Assembly: GCA_964568735.1 (NCBI GenBank) | Contig: CAZMRF010000027.1 | Location: forward strand, 1-59,624 | Length of the DNA stretch: 59,624 nucleotides | From: CAZMRF01 sp964568735 | GTDB lineage: Bacteria; Acidobacteriota; Polarisedimenticolia; JACPZX01 | Reading direction: 5' to 3' | Shown: in pieces, positions 17,436-26,602 of the stretch | Layout of the letters: each line of letters starts with the position of its first letter | Numbering within the stretch: the stretch's first letter is position 1 | Program-made: the position numbers and the translations under genes | Notes under the pieces: model-generated | Seen by the model: the letters and a program-made list of their open reading frames with translations, nothing else | The model's database searches: none | Told to the model about the DNA's origin: nothing

Positions 17436-18610
17436 GATGAGAGCAAGTCCTTGATGGCCTCCACGACGGATTCGGCGTCGTCATCTGTCATGTCGGGAAA
17501 GAGGGGCAGCGAGCAGATGCGGTCGGAGTTCCACTCGGTGTCGGGCAGGGTTCCGCGGCCGAAACCATCAAGTCCTGCGTAGTACCGATGGAGATGGACG
17601 GCCTTGAAGTGCAGGCCGGTTCCGATGTTGCGAGCCTTGAGCTCCGACATGAAGCGGTCGCGGTCCATTCCGGCCTTCGCCGTGTCAAGACGGATGACGA
17701 AGAGGTGCCATGCGTGCTTGTGTGGCCAGGGGGGGTCGGCCAGCGGGAGGATCTCGTCGATTGCGGCGAGGCTTCGGCGGTACACGGAGGCCAGTTCCGC
17801 GCGTCGCCGGTTGAAGGCGTCAAGTCGCTCGAGTTGTCCGATCCCGATGGCCGAGGCGATGTCCGTGAGGTTGTACTTGAACCCGGGCTCGAGAACCTCG
17901 GCCTGCGCCGCCCGTCCCTGTGTCTCCCGGTCGTGGGCATCTGCGCCGAGCCCGTGGAACCGGAGGCGGCGGAGCCGATCGAGCAGAGCAGGGTCGTCGG
18001 AGCAGACCATCCCGCCCTCGCCCGTGGTCATGTTCTTGATGGGATGGAAGGAGAATACAGACGTTCCCGCGCTACCGATGCGGAGGCCGCGGTACTCGGT
18101 CCCGGCGGCATGTGCGGCATCCTCGACGACGGGAATGCCATGGCGCGACGCCATCGAGCGGATGGGATCGAGATCCACGGGTGCGCCGGCGTAGTGGACC
18201 GGAACGATGAGGCGCGTGCGCGGCGTCATGGCGGCGGCGATGGCCGCCGGGCTTGCGAGCAGCGTGTCGGGATCGACATCCACGAAGACAGGTCTGGCGC
18301 CCGCCAGCACGATCAGATTGACCGTCGAGACCCAGGTCATCGATGGGGTGATCACCTCATCCCCGGGGCCGATCTCGAGGGCCTTGAGGAGGAGGTGCAT
18401 CGCCGCGGTTCCGGACGCCAGGGCCACGGCGCCCGGGCTGCCTGTGGATGCGGCGAAGAGGCGCTCGAACCGGGCCGTGGCCGGTCCGGTCGTCAGCCAC
18501 CCCGAGCGGAGAACCTCGGAGACGGCGGCGATCTCGTCTTCGGAGATTCCCGGGCGGGAGAAGGGCAGGAACGAGGGGCGAATGCCTGGCAGGACAGGCG
18601 GTCTCGACAA
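17432..18610 (-). CDS. arnB: ArnB, UDP-Ara4N aminotransferase
   Basis: This PLP-dependent DegT/DnrJ/EryC1-family aminotransferase of 392 residues makes UDP-L-Ara4N from the 4-keto sugar with glutamate as donor. Visible motifs are FLPFSRPGISEDEIAAV, SGWLTTGP, VITPSMTWVSTVN, VPVHYAGAPVDLD, VEDAAHAAGT, the PLP-lysine segment VFSFHPIKNMTTGEGGM, KYNLTDIASAIG, HAWHLFVI, and DTEWNSDRICSLPLFPDMT near the end. It is first in arnBCAD. Relative to E. coli ArnB it has about eight extra N-terminal residues before the conserved FLPFSRP. A PhoP/PmrA-type operator could not be identified in the roughly 450-bp gap upstream (18611-19058). Confidence 0.96.
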   Translation of the reverse strand: MSRPPVLPGIRPSFLPFSRPGISEDEIAAVSEVLRSGWLTTGPATARFERLFAASTGSPGAVALASGTAAMHLLLKALEIGPGDEVITPSMTWVSTVNLIVLAGARPVFVDVDPDTLLASPAAIAAAMTPRTRLIVPVHYAGAPVDLDPIRSMASRHGIPVVEDAAHAAGTEYRGLRIGSAGTSVFSFHPIKNMTTGEGGMVCSDDPALLDRLRRLRFHGLGADAHDRETQGRAAQAEVLEPGFKYNLTDIASAIGIGQLERLDAFNRRRAELASVYRRSLAAIDEILPLADPPWPHKHAWHLFVIRLDTAKAGMDRDRFMSELKARNIGTGLHFKAVHLHRYYAGLDGFGRGTLPDTEWNSDRICSLPLFPDMTDDDAESVVEAIKDLLSS

Positions 18611-18880
18611 GCTGGACCTCGACGCAGAGACCCCACGGGGAAAGGGGGTGCCACCCGGTTACCTATCCTTAGAGAGTCTGGAACGCCGCAGGATCCTTCG
18701 CGGCTCTCCCTGGGGGGAACGGGAGGGAGGGGCGGGTACCGTCAAAGTATCATGTCCAACAGTGCTTTACGAGTCATCGGTCCGTTGGGAGGGTGCCCAA
18801 ATCTTCAGGGATCTTCTCCCGATCTCCACATGCATCGTTCCCGTCTGGGTTCCTCCCGCCGTGTCAAAGAGCGGAGCTGA

Positions 18881-19024
18881 ACCGCCCCGAGCCTGGATCC
18901 CATCCTCGAACTCAACGGCGACTACAGCCTGACGCACGCGCTGCCGTGGCACGGCCACGCGGTCAACGAGTTCCTCGGTAACGGGGGTCCGGACACCGAT
19001 CCGTGTGGCGCCTCCCTGCGGTAG
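18881..19024 (+). pseudogene. orphan C-terminal coding fragment
   Basis: Between arnB and the sulfatase-like gene, a 47-codon stretch runs from a stop at 18878-18880 to a TAG at 19022-19024. It reads as a sensible protein end containing DPILELNGDYSLTHALPW and VNEFLGNGGPDTDPCGASLR. No start codon or upstream partner frame is visible, and I do not recognise the family. It is probably the leftover 3' end of a deleted gene; chance is not excluded. The rest of 18611-18880 shows nothing recognisable. Confidence 0.3.
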
Positions 19025-19058
19025 AAAGGCCTGCCGGATGCCGAAACCTACGATCTAG

Positions 19059-21335
19059 CTACACGCCCGGCGTCCTTTCGGAGAGCGACCGCATGGCTTC
19101 GCGGGCCTGGGAGTACTGGGGATCGGCGTCGAGGGCGAGCTGGAAGAAGCGCTTCGCGCGGGTGACGTCGCCGCGATGGGCGGCGATCAGGCCGAGGGCG
19201 TGATAGCCCTGGGGAAGCTGGGGCGCGCGTGAGATTCCCGCTTTCAGCTCTCCTTCGGCCTCGGCGAGCCTCCCCTGGTCGGCGTAGATCTGCCCGCGGG
19301 CGATGCTGATCTCCCCCCTGCCCGGATGGTGCGCCTCCGCCTCGCCGAGGATCTCCAGCGCCCGGGCGTAGTGCCCTTCGCGGGACTCGAGAGACGACAG
19401 CCGCAGCAGCGCATCGAGATGGGTGCCGTCCAGGCTGATCACGCGCTCGAGGTAGACCCGGGCCTCGTCGCTTGCGCCCCGGGCCTCGGCCAGCTTCGCG
19501 AGCGTGAGGGAGAGCGAGACCTGCTCGGGCCTCTGCTCCAGCGCCATGCGGTAGTACTTCTCCGCCTTCGCGGCATCTCCTTCGATCAGGTAAAGACCCG
19601 CCAATGGTGTCAGGGCGCCGGCGTTGCGAGGGTTGATGGCGAGGGCGTGGGTGTAGGCGATCTTGGCCTCCTTCAGGTTGTCCATCCTCGTGAGGATCCG
19701 GCCTGCTCCGATCCAGGCGTCCACGTTCAGCCTCTGCCGGGTCAGGACCTCCTTGTACTGCGCGAGGGCGACATCCAGCTTCCCGAGACGCTCGGCCGCT
19801 TCGGCCAGCAGCGACCGGACGCAGCTGTTCTCGGGGTTCACTTCGAGGAGCGCCGTCGCCAGTCTCACGGCTTCCTCGAGCCCGTTGTTTTTGACGAGGT
19901 CGATGATCTTGTCGATGACCTCCATGCGGCGCACGCGCTCGGCGGCGTCGGTGGAGTCGAGCGACGTGTTGCGCAGGATCGTGAAGGGATCCGACTCGAG
20001 CTGCTCCCTGAAGGAAGGGTCGCCCCCCGCGATGTAGCCCAGGCTCCTCAAGTTCGCCATCTGGTCGGCATCCAGGGCGACGGGCTCGGGCCTCGGGATC
20101 TTCTCTGCGATCTCCACGAGCACGCGCTCGAGGCCGGCGCGGAGGCTCTCTGCGTCGCCGCGGTGATCTCCGATGACGTTGCGGGTCTCGCCGGGATCGG
20201 TCTTCATGTCGTACAGCTCGGGTCGCGGGGAATGGATGTACTTCCATCTGTCCACGCGCATCGCGACGACCGGCGCCCATCCGAACATCGTGGCGGGAGT
20301 GACGGCCTCTGTGTAGGCGGGCAGGGGGTCGTCCGTCGCGTCCCCGATCATGAGCGGGCGCAGGCTCACGCCGTTGACCGGCGAGAGTGGAGGCAGGCCG
20401 AGCAGGTCGAGAGCCGTCGGGGCGACGTCGATGGTGCGGACGATCTCCGCTACCCGGCGCGGATCGAAGGAGAGGCCGGAGCGCGAGATCACCAGGGGGA
20501 CACGCGCCGTCTCGTCGAAGACGAAGATCCCGTGCGTCATCTCGCCGTGATCACCGTGCCCCTCGCCGTGGTCGCCCACCAGGATCGTGATCGTCCCGCT
20601 CCCTCCGTCGGCTCGGTCACGGCCTGCGAGGAGCTTACCGATGGCGGCGTCCATCGCCGCGACCTCGCCATCGTAGGGCTGATCCGCGAACTCGGTGCGG
20701 TAGGGCTCCCCGGGCTCGTAGGGGAAGTGGGGATCGTAGTAGTGGATCCAGAGGAACCAGGGGCGTCCGTCCGATCGGGCGAGCCAGGCCAGGGCCGCGT
20801 CGGTCACGGAGTCGGCGTCCCGCTCGGCGAACCGGTAGGTTTCTCCCTGTGCCTTTGCCAGCTTGTCGTCGTAGTACTCGAAGCCCTGGTCGAGCCCGAA
20901 GTCGGACCCGAGCACGCCCGCGCTGACGAAGGCGCCCGTCTGGTAGCCCGCCCCGGCGAGGCGCTCGGCGAGAGTCACAACCTCCGCGCGAAGCCTGTCG
21001 ATACCGTTGTCGCGGACGGCGTGGGCGGGCGGAAGCAGCCCCGTCAGGATGCTGCAGTGCGAGGGGAGCGTGATGACGGAGGAGGTGTAGGCCTTCTCGA
21101 AGACGACCCCCCCGGCGGCGAGGCCATCGATGGAGGGAGTTCTCCCGTGCGCGTACCCGTAGCAGCCGAGGCGATCGGCGCGGGTCGTGTCCACGGTGAT
21201 GAGAAGCAGGTTCGAGCGCTGAGGCGAGGGAGTGGACGAGGAGCTTTCGGTGCACGCGATCGCGCTGAGAGCCAGGAGCGCCGTTCCGGCGAGCTGGATC
21301 GCCGTTCGGCACGATCGATGAGCGCGCGTTGGCAT
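19059..21335 (-). CDS. sulfatase-fold lipoprotein with C-terminal TPR repeats
   Basis: This is an alkaline-phosphatase-superfamily hydrolase fused to TPRs, about 758 residues. From ATG 21335 the N-terminus is a signal ending LALSAIAC, a plausible lipobox. The catalytic domain has NLLLITVDTTRADRLGCYGY (first metal ligand), SSVITLPSHCSILTGLLPP, and VGDHGEGHGDHGEMTHG (metal-binding Asp-His). The position that is the formylglycine Cys or Ser in true sulfatases (C/S-x-P-x-R) is here Thr-Leu-Pro-Ser-His, so a formylglycine sulfatase is unlikely. A Thr nucleophile, as in phosphoethanolamine or phosphoglycerol transferases, is possible. From about residue 490 onward at least six TPR units follow, suggesting partner binding. 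Substrate unknown; the long frame above 21335 is not protein-like. Confidence 0.85.
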   Translation of the reverse strand: MPTRAHRSCRTAIQLAGTALLALSAIACTESSSSTPSPQRSNLLLITVDTTRADRLGCYGYAHGRTPSIDGLAAGGVVFEKAYTSSVITLPSHCSILTGLLPPAHAVRDNGIDRLRAEVVTLAERLAGAGYQTGAFVSAGVLGSDFGLDQGFEYYDDKLAKAQGETYRFAERDADSVTDAALAWLARSDGRPWFLWIHYYDPHFPYEPGEPYRTEFADQPYDGEVAAMDAAIGKLLAGRDRADGGSGTITILVGDHGEGHGDHGEMTHGIFVFDETARVPLVISRSGLSFDPRRVAEIVRTIDVAPTALDLLGLPPLSPVNGVSLRPLMIGDATDDPLPAYTEAVTPATMFGWAPVVAMRVDRWKYIHSPRPELYDMKTDPGETRNVIGDHRGDAESLRAGLERVLVEIAEKIPRPEPVALDADQMANLRSLGYIAGGDPSFREQLESDPFTILRNTSLDSTDAAERVRRMEVIDKIIDLVKNNGLEEAVRLATALLEVNPENSCVRSLLAEAAERLGKLDVALAQYKEVLTRQRLNVDAWIGAGRILTRMDNLKEAKIAYTHALAINPRNAGALTPLAGLYLIEGDAAKAEKYYRMALEQRPEQVSLSLTLAKLAEARGASDEARVYLERVISLDGTHLDALLRLSSLESREGHYARALEILGEAEAHHPGRGEISIARGQIYADQGRLAEAEGELKAGISRAPQLPQGYHALGLIAAHRGDVTRAKRFFQLALDADPQYSQAREAMRSLSERTPGV

Positions 21336-21758
21336 CCGTGGAGCGCCTGAAAACAGTCGGCCGGGACCGTTTCCCTTCCCTCGAGACGGCCACCCGCTCC
21401 ACGACACTGCGGGTGTTTGCGACCTCCTCCCTGAATGCGGGCAACCGGACATCTGTCCGGCCTCGCCGGACTCGCGGTTGGCAGGCCGCTCGACGCTGAG
21501 CGGCCTGCGACATCTCGATGCTGAGTCAGCATGAAAAGTTGCATGGCAATGCTCGGCAACTCCCCATGCATGTATTCACGTCTTCGGGGAGTGCCTGAAG
21601 GCGCCCAGCGACCTCAAAGGCTATAGACGCCGCGACGTGGGGAAAGGTTGCCAGGAGAGGCGAGACGGATCTGTAAACATTCTGTCAAAACGGGGGCGCA
21701 TCCGGGATCCCGCGGTCCGCGCGGTCTTTATGCTGTTTCAGCAATCAGGATCGCGGGG
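21336..21758. other. intergenic, 423 bp, no gene seen
   Basis: This gap lies upstream of the sulfatase-like gene and downstream of the kinase gene, both on the minus strand. A perfect TTGACA on the minus strand (21688-21683) could be a -35 box, but no matching -10 lies 16-18 bases on. Nothing else is recognisable. Confidence 0.4.
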
Positions 21759-24467
21759 CTAGGGGCCCTCGACGAGCCAGATGTCGCTGTCGAGGCTCTC
21801 GACGGCGACGGCCAGGTGGGCGCCGTCGGGTGAGGCGCTGGTCTCGAGAAAGCGCGTGCGCGTCGTCTCCCAGAGCGTGACCGTGGCTCCCTTGAGATCG
21901 GAGTGGAGGAGGATGGCACCCGGATCTCGGCCGCTGACGAAGAATCCCTCTCCGTCTGCAGCCCAGGTCAGCCGCTCGAATCCCCCCGCGCCCGTCAAGA
22001 TGAAGTCGGCCTCGAGGGTGCCCTCGAGGTTCATGACCCGGACCCTTCCCTCGGGCGAGAGCAGTGCCACCTGCTCGCCATCGGGCGAAAGATCCCACCA
22101 GGCCACGGGCGGCTCTCCCCCCGAGACCGGCACCGTCGCGAGCTGCAGCCCGCGCCCCGTCTCGGGCGAAAACAGGGAGAAGACCAGCAGCCCACCCTTG
22201 CGCTCGGCGAGGAGGCAGGTGCCGGCCGCTTCCGCCGTGCAGCAGAAGCTGGGGCGTCCGGAGGTCAGAGCGGTCTCGAGGACGGTCTCGGCAGGTCCCC
22301 CCTCCTTGGGCGCCCTCATGAGCCTCCATGGCTCGGTTCCTTCGGCCCCGGTCGGGGGCATCTGCCAGTAGAGGATCCACCTTCCATCGGGGCTCAGCCC
22401 CGGAGCCACCTCCACCGCCGGGCCCGCGACGAGCGGTGTGGCCTGGCTCCGCTGCACCCGCTGGGAGAGGATGTCCTGGTTCCCGCTGCGATCGGAGTGG
22501 AAGAGGATCTCCTGCCCGTCGTGCGACCAGGCCGGCGCCGAGTCCCTCGCGTCGCTCAGCGTCAGGCGCTCGGGCGGCAGGAGGCGGCGCCCCCGGTCGC
22601 TGAGCTTGCCCACATAGATGTCCGACTGGAGCTGCTTGTTCTGGAAAGCGAGGCGCCGGCCATCCGCCGAGATGCTCAGCTCGTGGAGGTCGAAGCCGCT
22701 CCACGTGGCCGCCTTCACGGGCTCGCCGTCCGCCTGGCCTGTCTCGGGATCCGCCTTCACGGCGTAGAGGCTCTCGCCGCGGGCCATGAGGATCCTCCCG
22801 TCCGGAAGCCAGGCGATGGCAGCCTCCCCGACAGGAGGTGAATCCTCCATGGAGGCCCGCCAGGAGGCGGCACGCACGACCGCACCCGACCCCGCGGCGT
22901 CCACGCTCTCGAGGGAGGCTTCGAGCCCCGCCTCGGCGATCCGATAGCGGACGAAGGCGATGCGCGAGGAACCGGGGGACCAGGAGGGGCGGCTGAACAG
23001 CTCCAGCCCTTCAGCGGCGAGCAGCGTCCGCGCGTCGCCGCCGCCGGCATCCATGACCCAGATCTCGCGCGTGGACCAGGCCGTCGGCCCTCCCAGGAAG
23101 GCGATGCGCCGGCCGTCCGGGGAGACCGAGGCCTGCCGCGCGTTGACGCGCAGCTTCGTCCGGGTTCCATTCCGGATGGGGATCGACCAGAGGGCCGTCT
23201 CGCCTTCCGCGGAGGTCTCGGAGGTGACCAGGCTCGCGCCGTCGGGGAACCAGGCCAGGCTGTAGATGGCGGTGCCTTCCGGCAGGGGAAGATCGATGCT
23301 GTTCCCGCTTTCGATCTCCTCCACGTGGATGCCTACCTGATCCGCGTAGGCGAGGAGCGTGCCATCGGGAGAGATGTCGCCGTCCGTGACCCAGTTCTCC
23401 GCGGGGTTGGAGGTGACGCGCCGGGGCTCGGACCGGATGGGGGGTGAGGATAGCCCGCCCTCGAACCACCCGAGCGCCATGGCGCCGAGCGTGGCGACCG
23501 CGATGAGAGCAGGCGCCCCGATCCCGAACAGGAGCATGAGCCGGAGACGGTTCGCGGGCATGGGGGCGGCTGAAGGGACACGGAGGGCGCCCCCGGAGTG
23601 CGAGTCGGTCTCGCGCTCGAGGCGCCTGAGGTCGACCACGAGATCGGCGCTGCTCTGGTAGCGGTCCTCGGGGTCTTTCTCGAGGCACTTGGAGAGGATC
23701 CTCTCCATCTCGGCGGGAAGAGCCGAGTTCAGCGTGCGTGCGGGGGCGGGGGCATCCCGGAGGATGGAGCTGAGCGTGTCCATGGCGGTCGGCCCGTCGA
23801 AGGGGGGCCGGCCGGTGACCAGCTCGTAGAGGAGGATCCCGAACGAGAAGAGATCCGATCGGGGGTCGACGCCCTCGCCGCGCACCTGCTCGGGCGACAT
23901 GTAAGCCGCGGTGCCCAGGATGCGCCCCTCCCGAGAGATCGTCTCGAGGCGGCTCGCGTTCTGGCCGGGCCCGGCTTGCAGGGGCTCGCCCCAGAGCTTG
24001 GCGAGGCCGAAGTCGAGGATCTTCACCTGCCCATCGGGGGTCACGATGACGTTCTCGGGCTTCAGATCCCGGTGGACGATGCCGGACTGGTGGGCGCGGC
24101 CCACGCCGGCCGCGATCTGCAGCCCGATACGGACGGCCCGGCCCGCGGGCAGCGGGGCGAGGTCGGCGAGGGCCCTGAGGGACTTCCCCTCCACGTACTC
24201 CATCGCTATGAAGGGGAGGCCTTCGTGCTCTCCGATCTCGTAGATCACCGCGATGTTCGCGTGATTGAGGGCGGCCGCCGCCTGGGCCTCGCGCTCGAAG
24301 CGGGCGCGCCGGTCGGGGTGGCTGACGAGCTCGGGGGAGAGGACCTTGATGGCCGCGGTGCGCTTGAGGCGGGTGTCGGAGGCCCGGTAGACGATCCCCA
24401 TGCCCCCCTGGCCGATCTTCTCCTCCAGGCGGTAGTGGGCGACCATCTGGCCCGGCTGGAGCGTCAT
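21759..24467 (-). CDS. Ser/Thr protein kinase with TolB/WD40-like sensor domain
   Basis: This single-pass membrane kinase of about 902 residues is of the PknB type common in Acidobacteria and deltaproteobacteria. The cytoplasmic kinase (residues ~8-270) is complete: IGQGGMGIVYRA, AAIKVL (catalytic Lys), HRDLKPENV, LDFGLAKLW and a SPEQ activation-loop end. A transmembrane helix near residue 315 (LLFGIGAPALIAVATLGAM) is followed by about 570 residues of TolB-like WD40 repeats (for example DGRRIAFLGG, SPDGRWILYWQ, SHDGQEILFHSDRSGNQDI), a probable extracytoplasmic sensor propeller. ATG 24467 is chosen over the GTG three codons earlier. It stands alone on its strand; its targets are unknown. Confidence 0.92.
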   Translation of the reverse strand: MTLQPGQMVAHYRLEEKIGQGGMGIVYRASDTRLKRTAAIKVLSPELVSHPDRRARFEREAQAAAALNHANIAVIYEIGEHEGLPFIAMEYVEGKSLRALADLAPLPAGRAVRIGLQIAAGVGRAHQSGIVHRDLKPENVIVTPDGQVKILDFGLAKLWGEPLQAGPGQNASRLETISREGRILGTAAYMSPEQVRGEGVDPRSDLFSFGILLYELVTGRPPFDGPTAMDTLSSILRDAPAPARTLNSALPAEMERILSKCLEKDPEDRYQSSADLVVDLRRLERETDSHSGGALRVPSAAPMPANRLRLMLLFGIGAPALIAVATLGAMALGWFEGGLSSPPIRSEPRRVTSNPAENWVTDGDISPDGTLLAYADQVGIHVEEIESGNSIDLPLPEGTAIYSLAWFPDGASLVTSETSAEGETALWSIPIRNGTRTKLRVNARQASVSPDGRRIAFLGGPTAWSTREIWVMDAGGGDARTLLAAEGLELFSRPSWSPGSSRIAFVRYRIAEAGLEASLESVDAAGSGAVVRAASWRASMEDSPPVGEAAIAWLPDGRILMARGESLYAVKADPETGQADGEPVKAATWSGFDLHELSISADGRRLAFQNKQLQSDIYVGKLSDRGRRLLPPERLTLSDARDSAPAWSHDGQEILFHSDRSGNQDILSQRVQRSQATPLVAGPAVEVAPGLSPDGRWILYWQMPPTGAEGTEPWRLMRAPKEGGPAETVLETALTSGRPSFCCTAEAAGTCLLAERKGGLLVFSLFSPETGRGLQLATVPVSGGEPPVAWWDLSPDGEQVALLSPEGRVRVMNLEGTLEADFILTGAGGFERLTWAADGEGFFVSGRDPGAILLHSDLKGATVTLWETTRTRFLETSASPDGAHLAVAVESLDSDIWLVEGP

Positions 24468-25091
24468 GTCCCACACCCGTCACGCAGGAGTCGACGGTCC
24501 ATCCCGGCAGGCATGCCTGTCGGGAGAGGCTTCCTCACTCCAGGCTTCGAGGGGTTCGTCCTGGCCATGGATCGGGCCGGCTCCCGGCCGCGGAAATGCG
24601 TGTCCGTCAAGGAGATGGGCGCTTGCTGAGGCGCGCCCGAAAGATATCACGCGGGCGGGCGCGGCTCCCGTGCTGCTGACGTGGCGGAGCCGCGCGCGAA
24701 GAGGTCTACGGCCGCCGGGGCACGAGGGTTGCCCTCCGGAGACAACGAAGGCTTCCGGTGTCAGACCTACGGCGGCAATGGGGTGGCCGGGTTGCGCCGC
24801 TGGCTCGGTGGCGGAGGAGTGGCAACGCCCGGCTCCCGAGAGGATCGCGGGCCCCTCCGCCCTGCGCTCGAGTTCTCGGCCCCTTGGTCGGGCCTATTCG
24901 CCAATCACTCGCAGCCTATCCACGTACGACGCTGGAAGTGCCAGAATGCGAGCCCGTGTCCGGAGGGGCGTTGGCCACACGCGGCAGAGCCCGGAGCCGG
25001 CCTATGCGACACTTTTCCACCGGCTGCGCCTGTGCCGAGTTTTGCCCATTTGCAGTGAGCCGGGTGGCTGTAGTATGGAGACCGAAGGACG
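24468..25091. other. intergenic, 624 bp, left flank of cassette island
   Basis: The gap separates the divergent kinase gene and the first cassette gene. No protein-like frame stands out on either strand, and no integrase gene or clear attI site was recognised. The only signal is a promoter-like pair at 25049-25076. Confidence 0.4.
25049..25076 (+). promoter_or_regulatory. putative promoter of first cassette gene
   Basis: TTTGCA (25049-25054) and TAGTAT (25071-25076) are separated by 16 bases and lie just upstream of the ATG at 25092. Each hexamer matches sigma-70 consensus at four of six positions. A GAAGG ribosome site follows. It is the only promoter candidate seen before the four-gene island. 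Confidence 0.35.
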
Positions 25092-25613
25092 ATGACGGAC
25101 GCAGCCCTACAAGCGGTCGCCGAGGTTCTTGGGGCCGCATATCGTGATTCAGCATGGAACAGCCTTGGGTTTCCGGGCCGGCCGAGGGGTGGCCGATTCT
25201 GGAGAAAGCACTTTCGCGCAGAGTGGAAAAACCGCCTTGATCACGGAGTACTTCAACAGATTATCGCCCTGTTCACCGTCGCCTCCGTTCTCACGAGCAC
25301 CATTCAGCGTCGTGAACTGCATGAGGTGGTAGCGCTCTACGCAGACGGGACAGCCCACGTCCAGAGTCTCTATAGAACCCTCGGCTACGAGACGCGCGAC
25401 GAAGCCGTAACGCACCTGTACGAATGCATCACCCAGTATCTTGACGCTAAGCCTTCAGAATGGCCGACGCTACTCACGAAGCGGCTAGGCATCTTCGATC
25501 TTCCCGACAAGGTTGTAGGGGCCCGGTTGTTGGTTGGTGTCGTTCAATTCTCCGTAGACATAGAGTCCATGGTGGAGGATATACGACGAGCGTCAGCGGG
25601 ACGCACCGGCTAA
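25092..25613 (+). CDS. cassette-borne hypothetical protein
   Basis: This 173-residue protein, predicted soluble and mostly helical, has no signal peptide or membrane helix. A central hydrophobic helix region (LQQIIALFTVASVLTSTIQR) and Asp/Glu-rich helices toward the C-terminus are the only features; I do not recognise a family. ATG 25092 has a GAAGG ribosome site close upstream. The TAA stop at 25611-25613 lies inside the left core of the attC-like element at 25608. Lower GC and codon use unlike the flanking chromosome support arrival as a cassette. Orphan proteins of unknown function are typical integron cassette cargo. Confidence 0.7.
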   Translation: MTDAALQAVAEVLGAAYRDSAWNSLGFPGRPRGGRFWRKHFRAEWKNRLDHGVLQQIIALFTVASVLTSTIQRRELHEVVALYADGTAHVQSLYRTLGYETRDEAVTHLYECITQYLDAKPSEWPTLLTKRLGIFDLPDKVVGARLLVGVVQFSVDIESMVEDIRRASAGRTG

Positions 25614-25673
25614 CTGCAGCCTGAAACGGACGTGGGCTCGCTCGCGCGCCGCCGCTGAAGCTGCGCATTTGCT
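25608..25673 (+). other. attC-like site 1 (degenerate)
   Basis: The left core GGCTAAC (25608-25614) contains the stop codon of the preceding gene. GCAGC then pairs with GCTGC near the right end, and the right side reads GCTGAAGCTGCGC followed by ATTTGCT (25667-25673). The right core lacks the G of GTT, so the site may be decayed. Its similarity to sites 2 and 4 in the L' region is the main support. Confidence 0.5.
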
Positions 25674-25691
25674 GGCAGAAAAGGAGATTCA

Positions 25692-26594
25692 ATGGTTTTC
25701 CCGACACGAGATCGCCTCGCGGGGGTGATCGGCGCGTCCATCACATTCGCTGCCGCGCTTCTGCTACTTGCTTCGTTCCCCCTCGTCGAAGGAGGCAGCA
25801 CCACACGCTCACTTCCCACGGAAAGCCTTTCCCTGCCTGTCCGAGTCGTCATAGATGGAACCGGCTACGCTTCAGGATTCTACCTCGGCACGAGGAGTCT
25901 CGTCTTCTTCGTCACGGCGAAGCACAATCTCTACGGCGACCATGCGCCCCACGACCTCGCCAAAGCTATCACGCTGCTCTCCTATCCGACCGATCCAAAC
26001 ACAACCACCCCATACATCCTCGATCTCGACATGCGAATCCTCCAATCCGCAGGGCATATCAGAACCCATCCAACGCAGGATGTCGCTGCTGTTACGGTAG
26101 CGACCCTCGAGGGATCCGACCCGGACGGAGAGCTAACTTTGGTCCCCGGCGTCCACGCCAAGCAAAAGGCTGCCGGCGGCCTTGCTTACATTGGCGTGGA
26201 AGATACACGCCAACTCGAAGGAGTCCTTGTCGGAAACGACGTCTATGTCCTCGGGTATCCTCGTGCACTTGGCCTACAACAGATTCCCCAGATCGATTAC
26301 GAGCGACCACTCCTCCGTAAGGGGATCGTCGCGACGAAGAATCCGCGAACCAACACCATCATCCTCGACTGTCCCGCCTACGGAGGAAACAGCGGCGGCC
26401 CAGTCCTTCAACTCGAGCAGGAGAGCGTCTGCTGCAGAACCTTCGCTGTCGTCGGCGTCGTCCTTCAGTATGTGCCGTATGTTGCCGAACATATCGACCG
26501 ACAAGGAGGTGCGAAGGGGGGCGTTCTCTCGAACTCGGGTTACTCTGTAGCAGCCTCGATGGATCCTGTGCTTGAGCTGTTGGGGGGCAAGTGA
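25692..26594 (+). CDS. membrane-anchored trypsin-like serine protease (cassette 2)
   Basis: This 300-residue chymotrypsin-fold (S1/S1C-like) protease has an N-terminal hydrophobic segment (IGASITFAAALLLLASFPLV, residues ~14-33) that acts as a signal or anchor, placing the enzyme outside the cytoplasm. The catalytic triad is visible: His in FFVTAKHNLYG, Asp in TQDVAAV, and Ser in YGGNSGGPVLQL. ATG 25692 has an almost ideal AAGGAG site six bases upstream (25683-25688), 19 bases after attC-like site 1. The stop TGA precedes site 2 by eight bases. Base composition is less GC-rich than the host. There is no PDZ domain. The substrate is unknown; the neighbouring protease-fold cassettes suggest a shared pathway, which is inference. 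Confidence 0.85.
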   Translation: MVFPTRDRLAGVIGASITFAAALLLLASFPLVEGGSTTRSLPTESLSLPVRVVIDGTGYASGFYLGTRSLVFFVTAKHNLYGDHAPHDLAKAITLLSYPTDPNTTTPYILDLDMRILQSAGHIRTHPTQDVAAVTVATLEGSDPDGELTLVPGVHAKQKAAGGLAYIGVEDTRQLEGVLVGNDVYVLGYPRALGLQQIPQIDYERPLLRKGIVATKNPRTNTIILDCPAYGGNSGGPVLQLEQESVCCRTFAVVGVVLQYVPYVAEHIDRQGGAKGGVLSNSGYSVAASMDPVLELLGGK

Positions 26595-26602
26595 GGAGCG
26601 AG

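Noticed and set aside
19326..21350. 674-residue plus-strand ORF opposite the sulfatase-like gene
   Set aside because: Antisense shadow; the minus-strand frame holds the family motifs.
25649..25673. attI site of an integron
   Set aside because: Considered because of the nearby cassette genes, but no integrase, no Pc/Pint pair and no attI-like spacing is visible; the sequence fits the right half of an attC-like site better.
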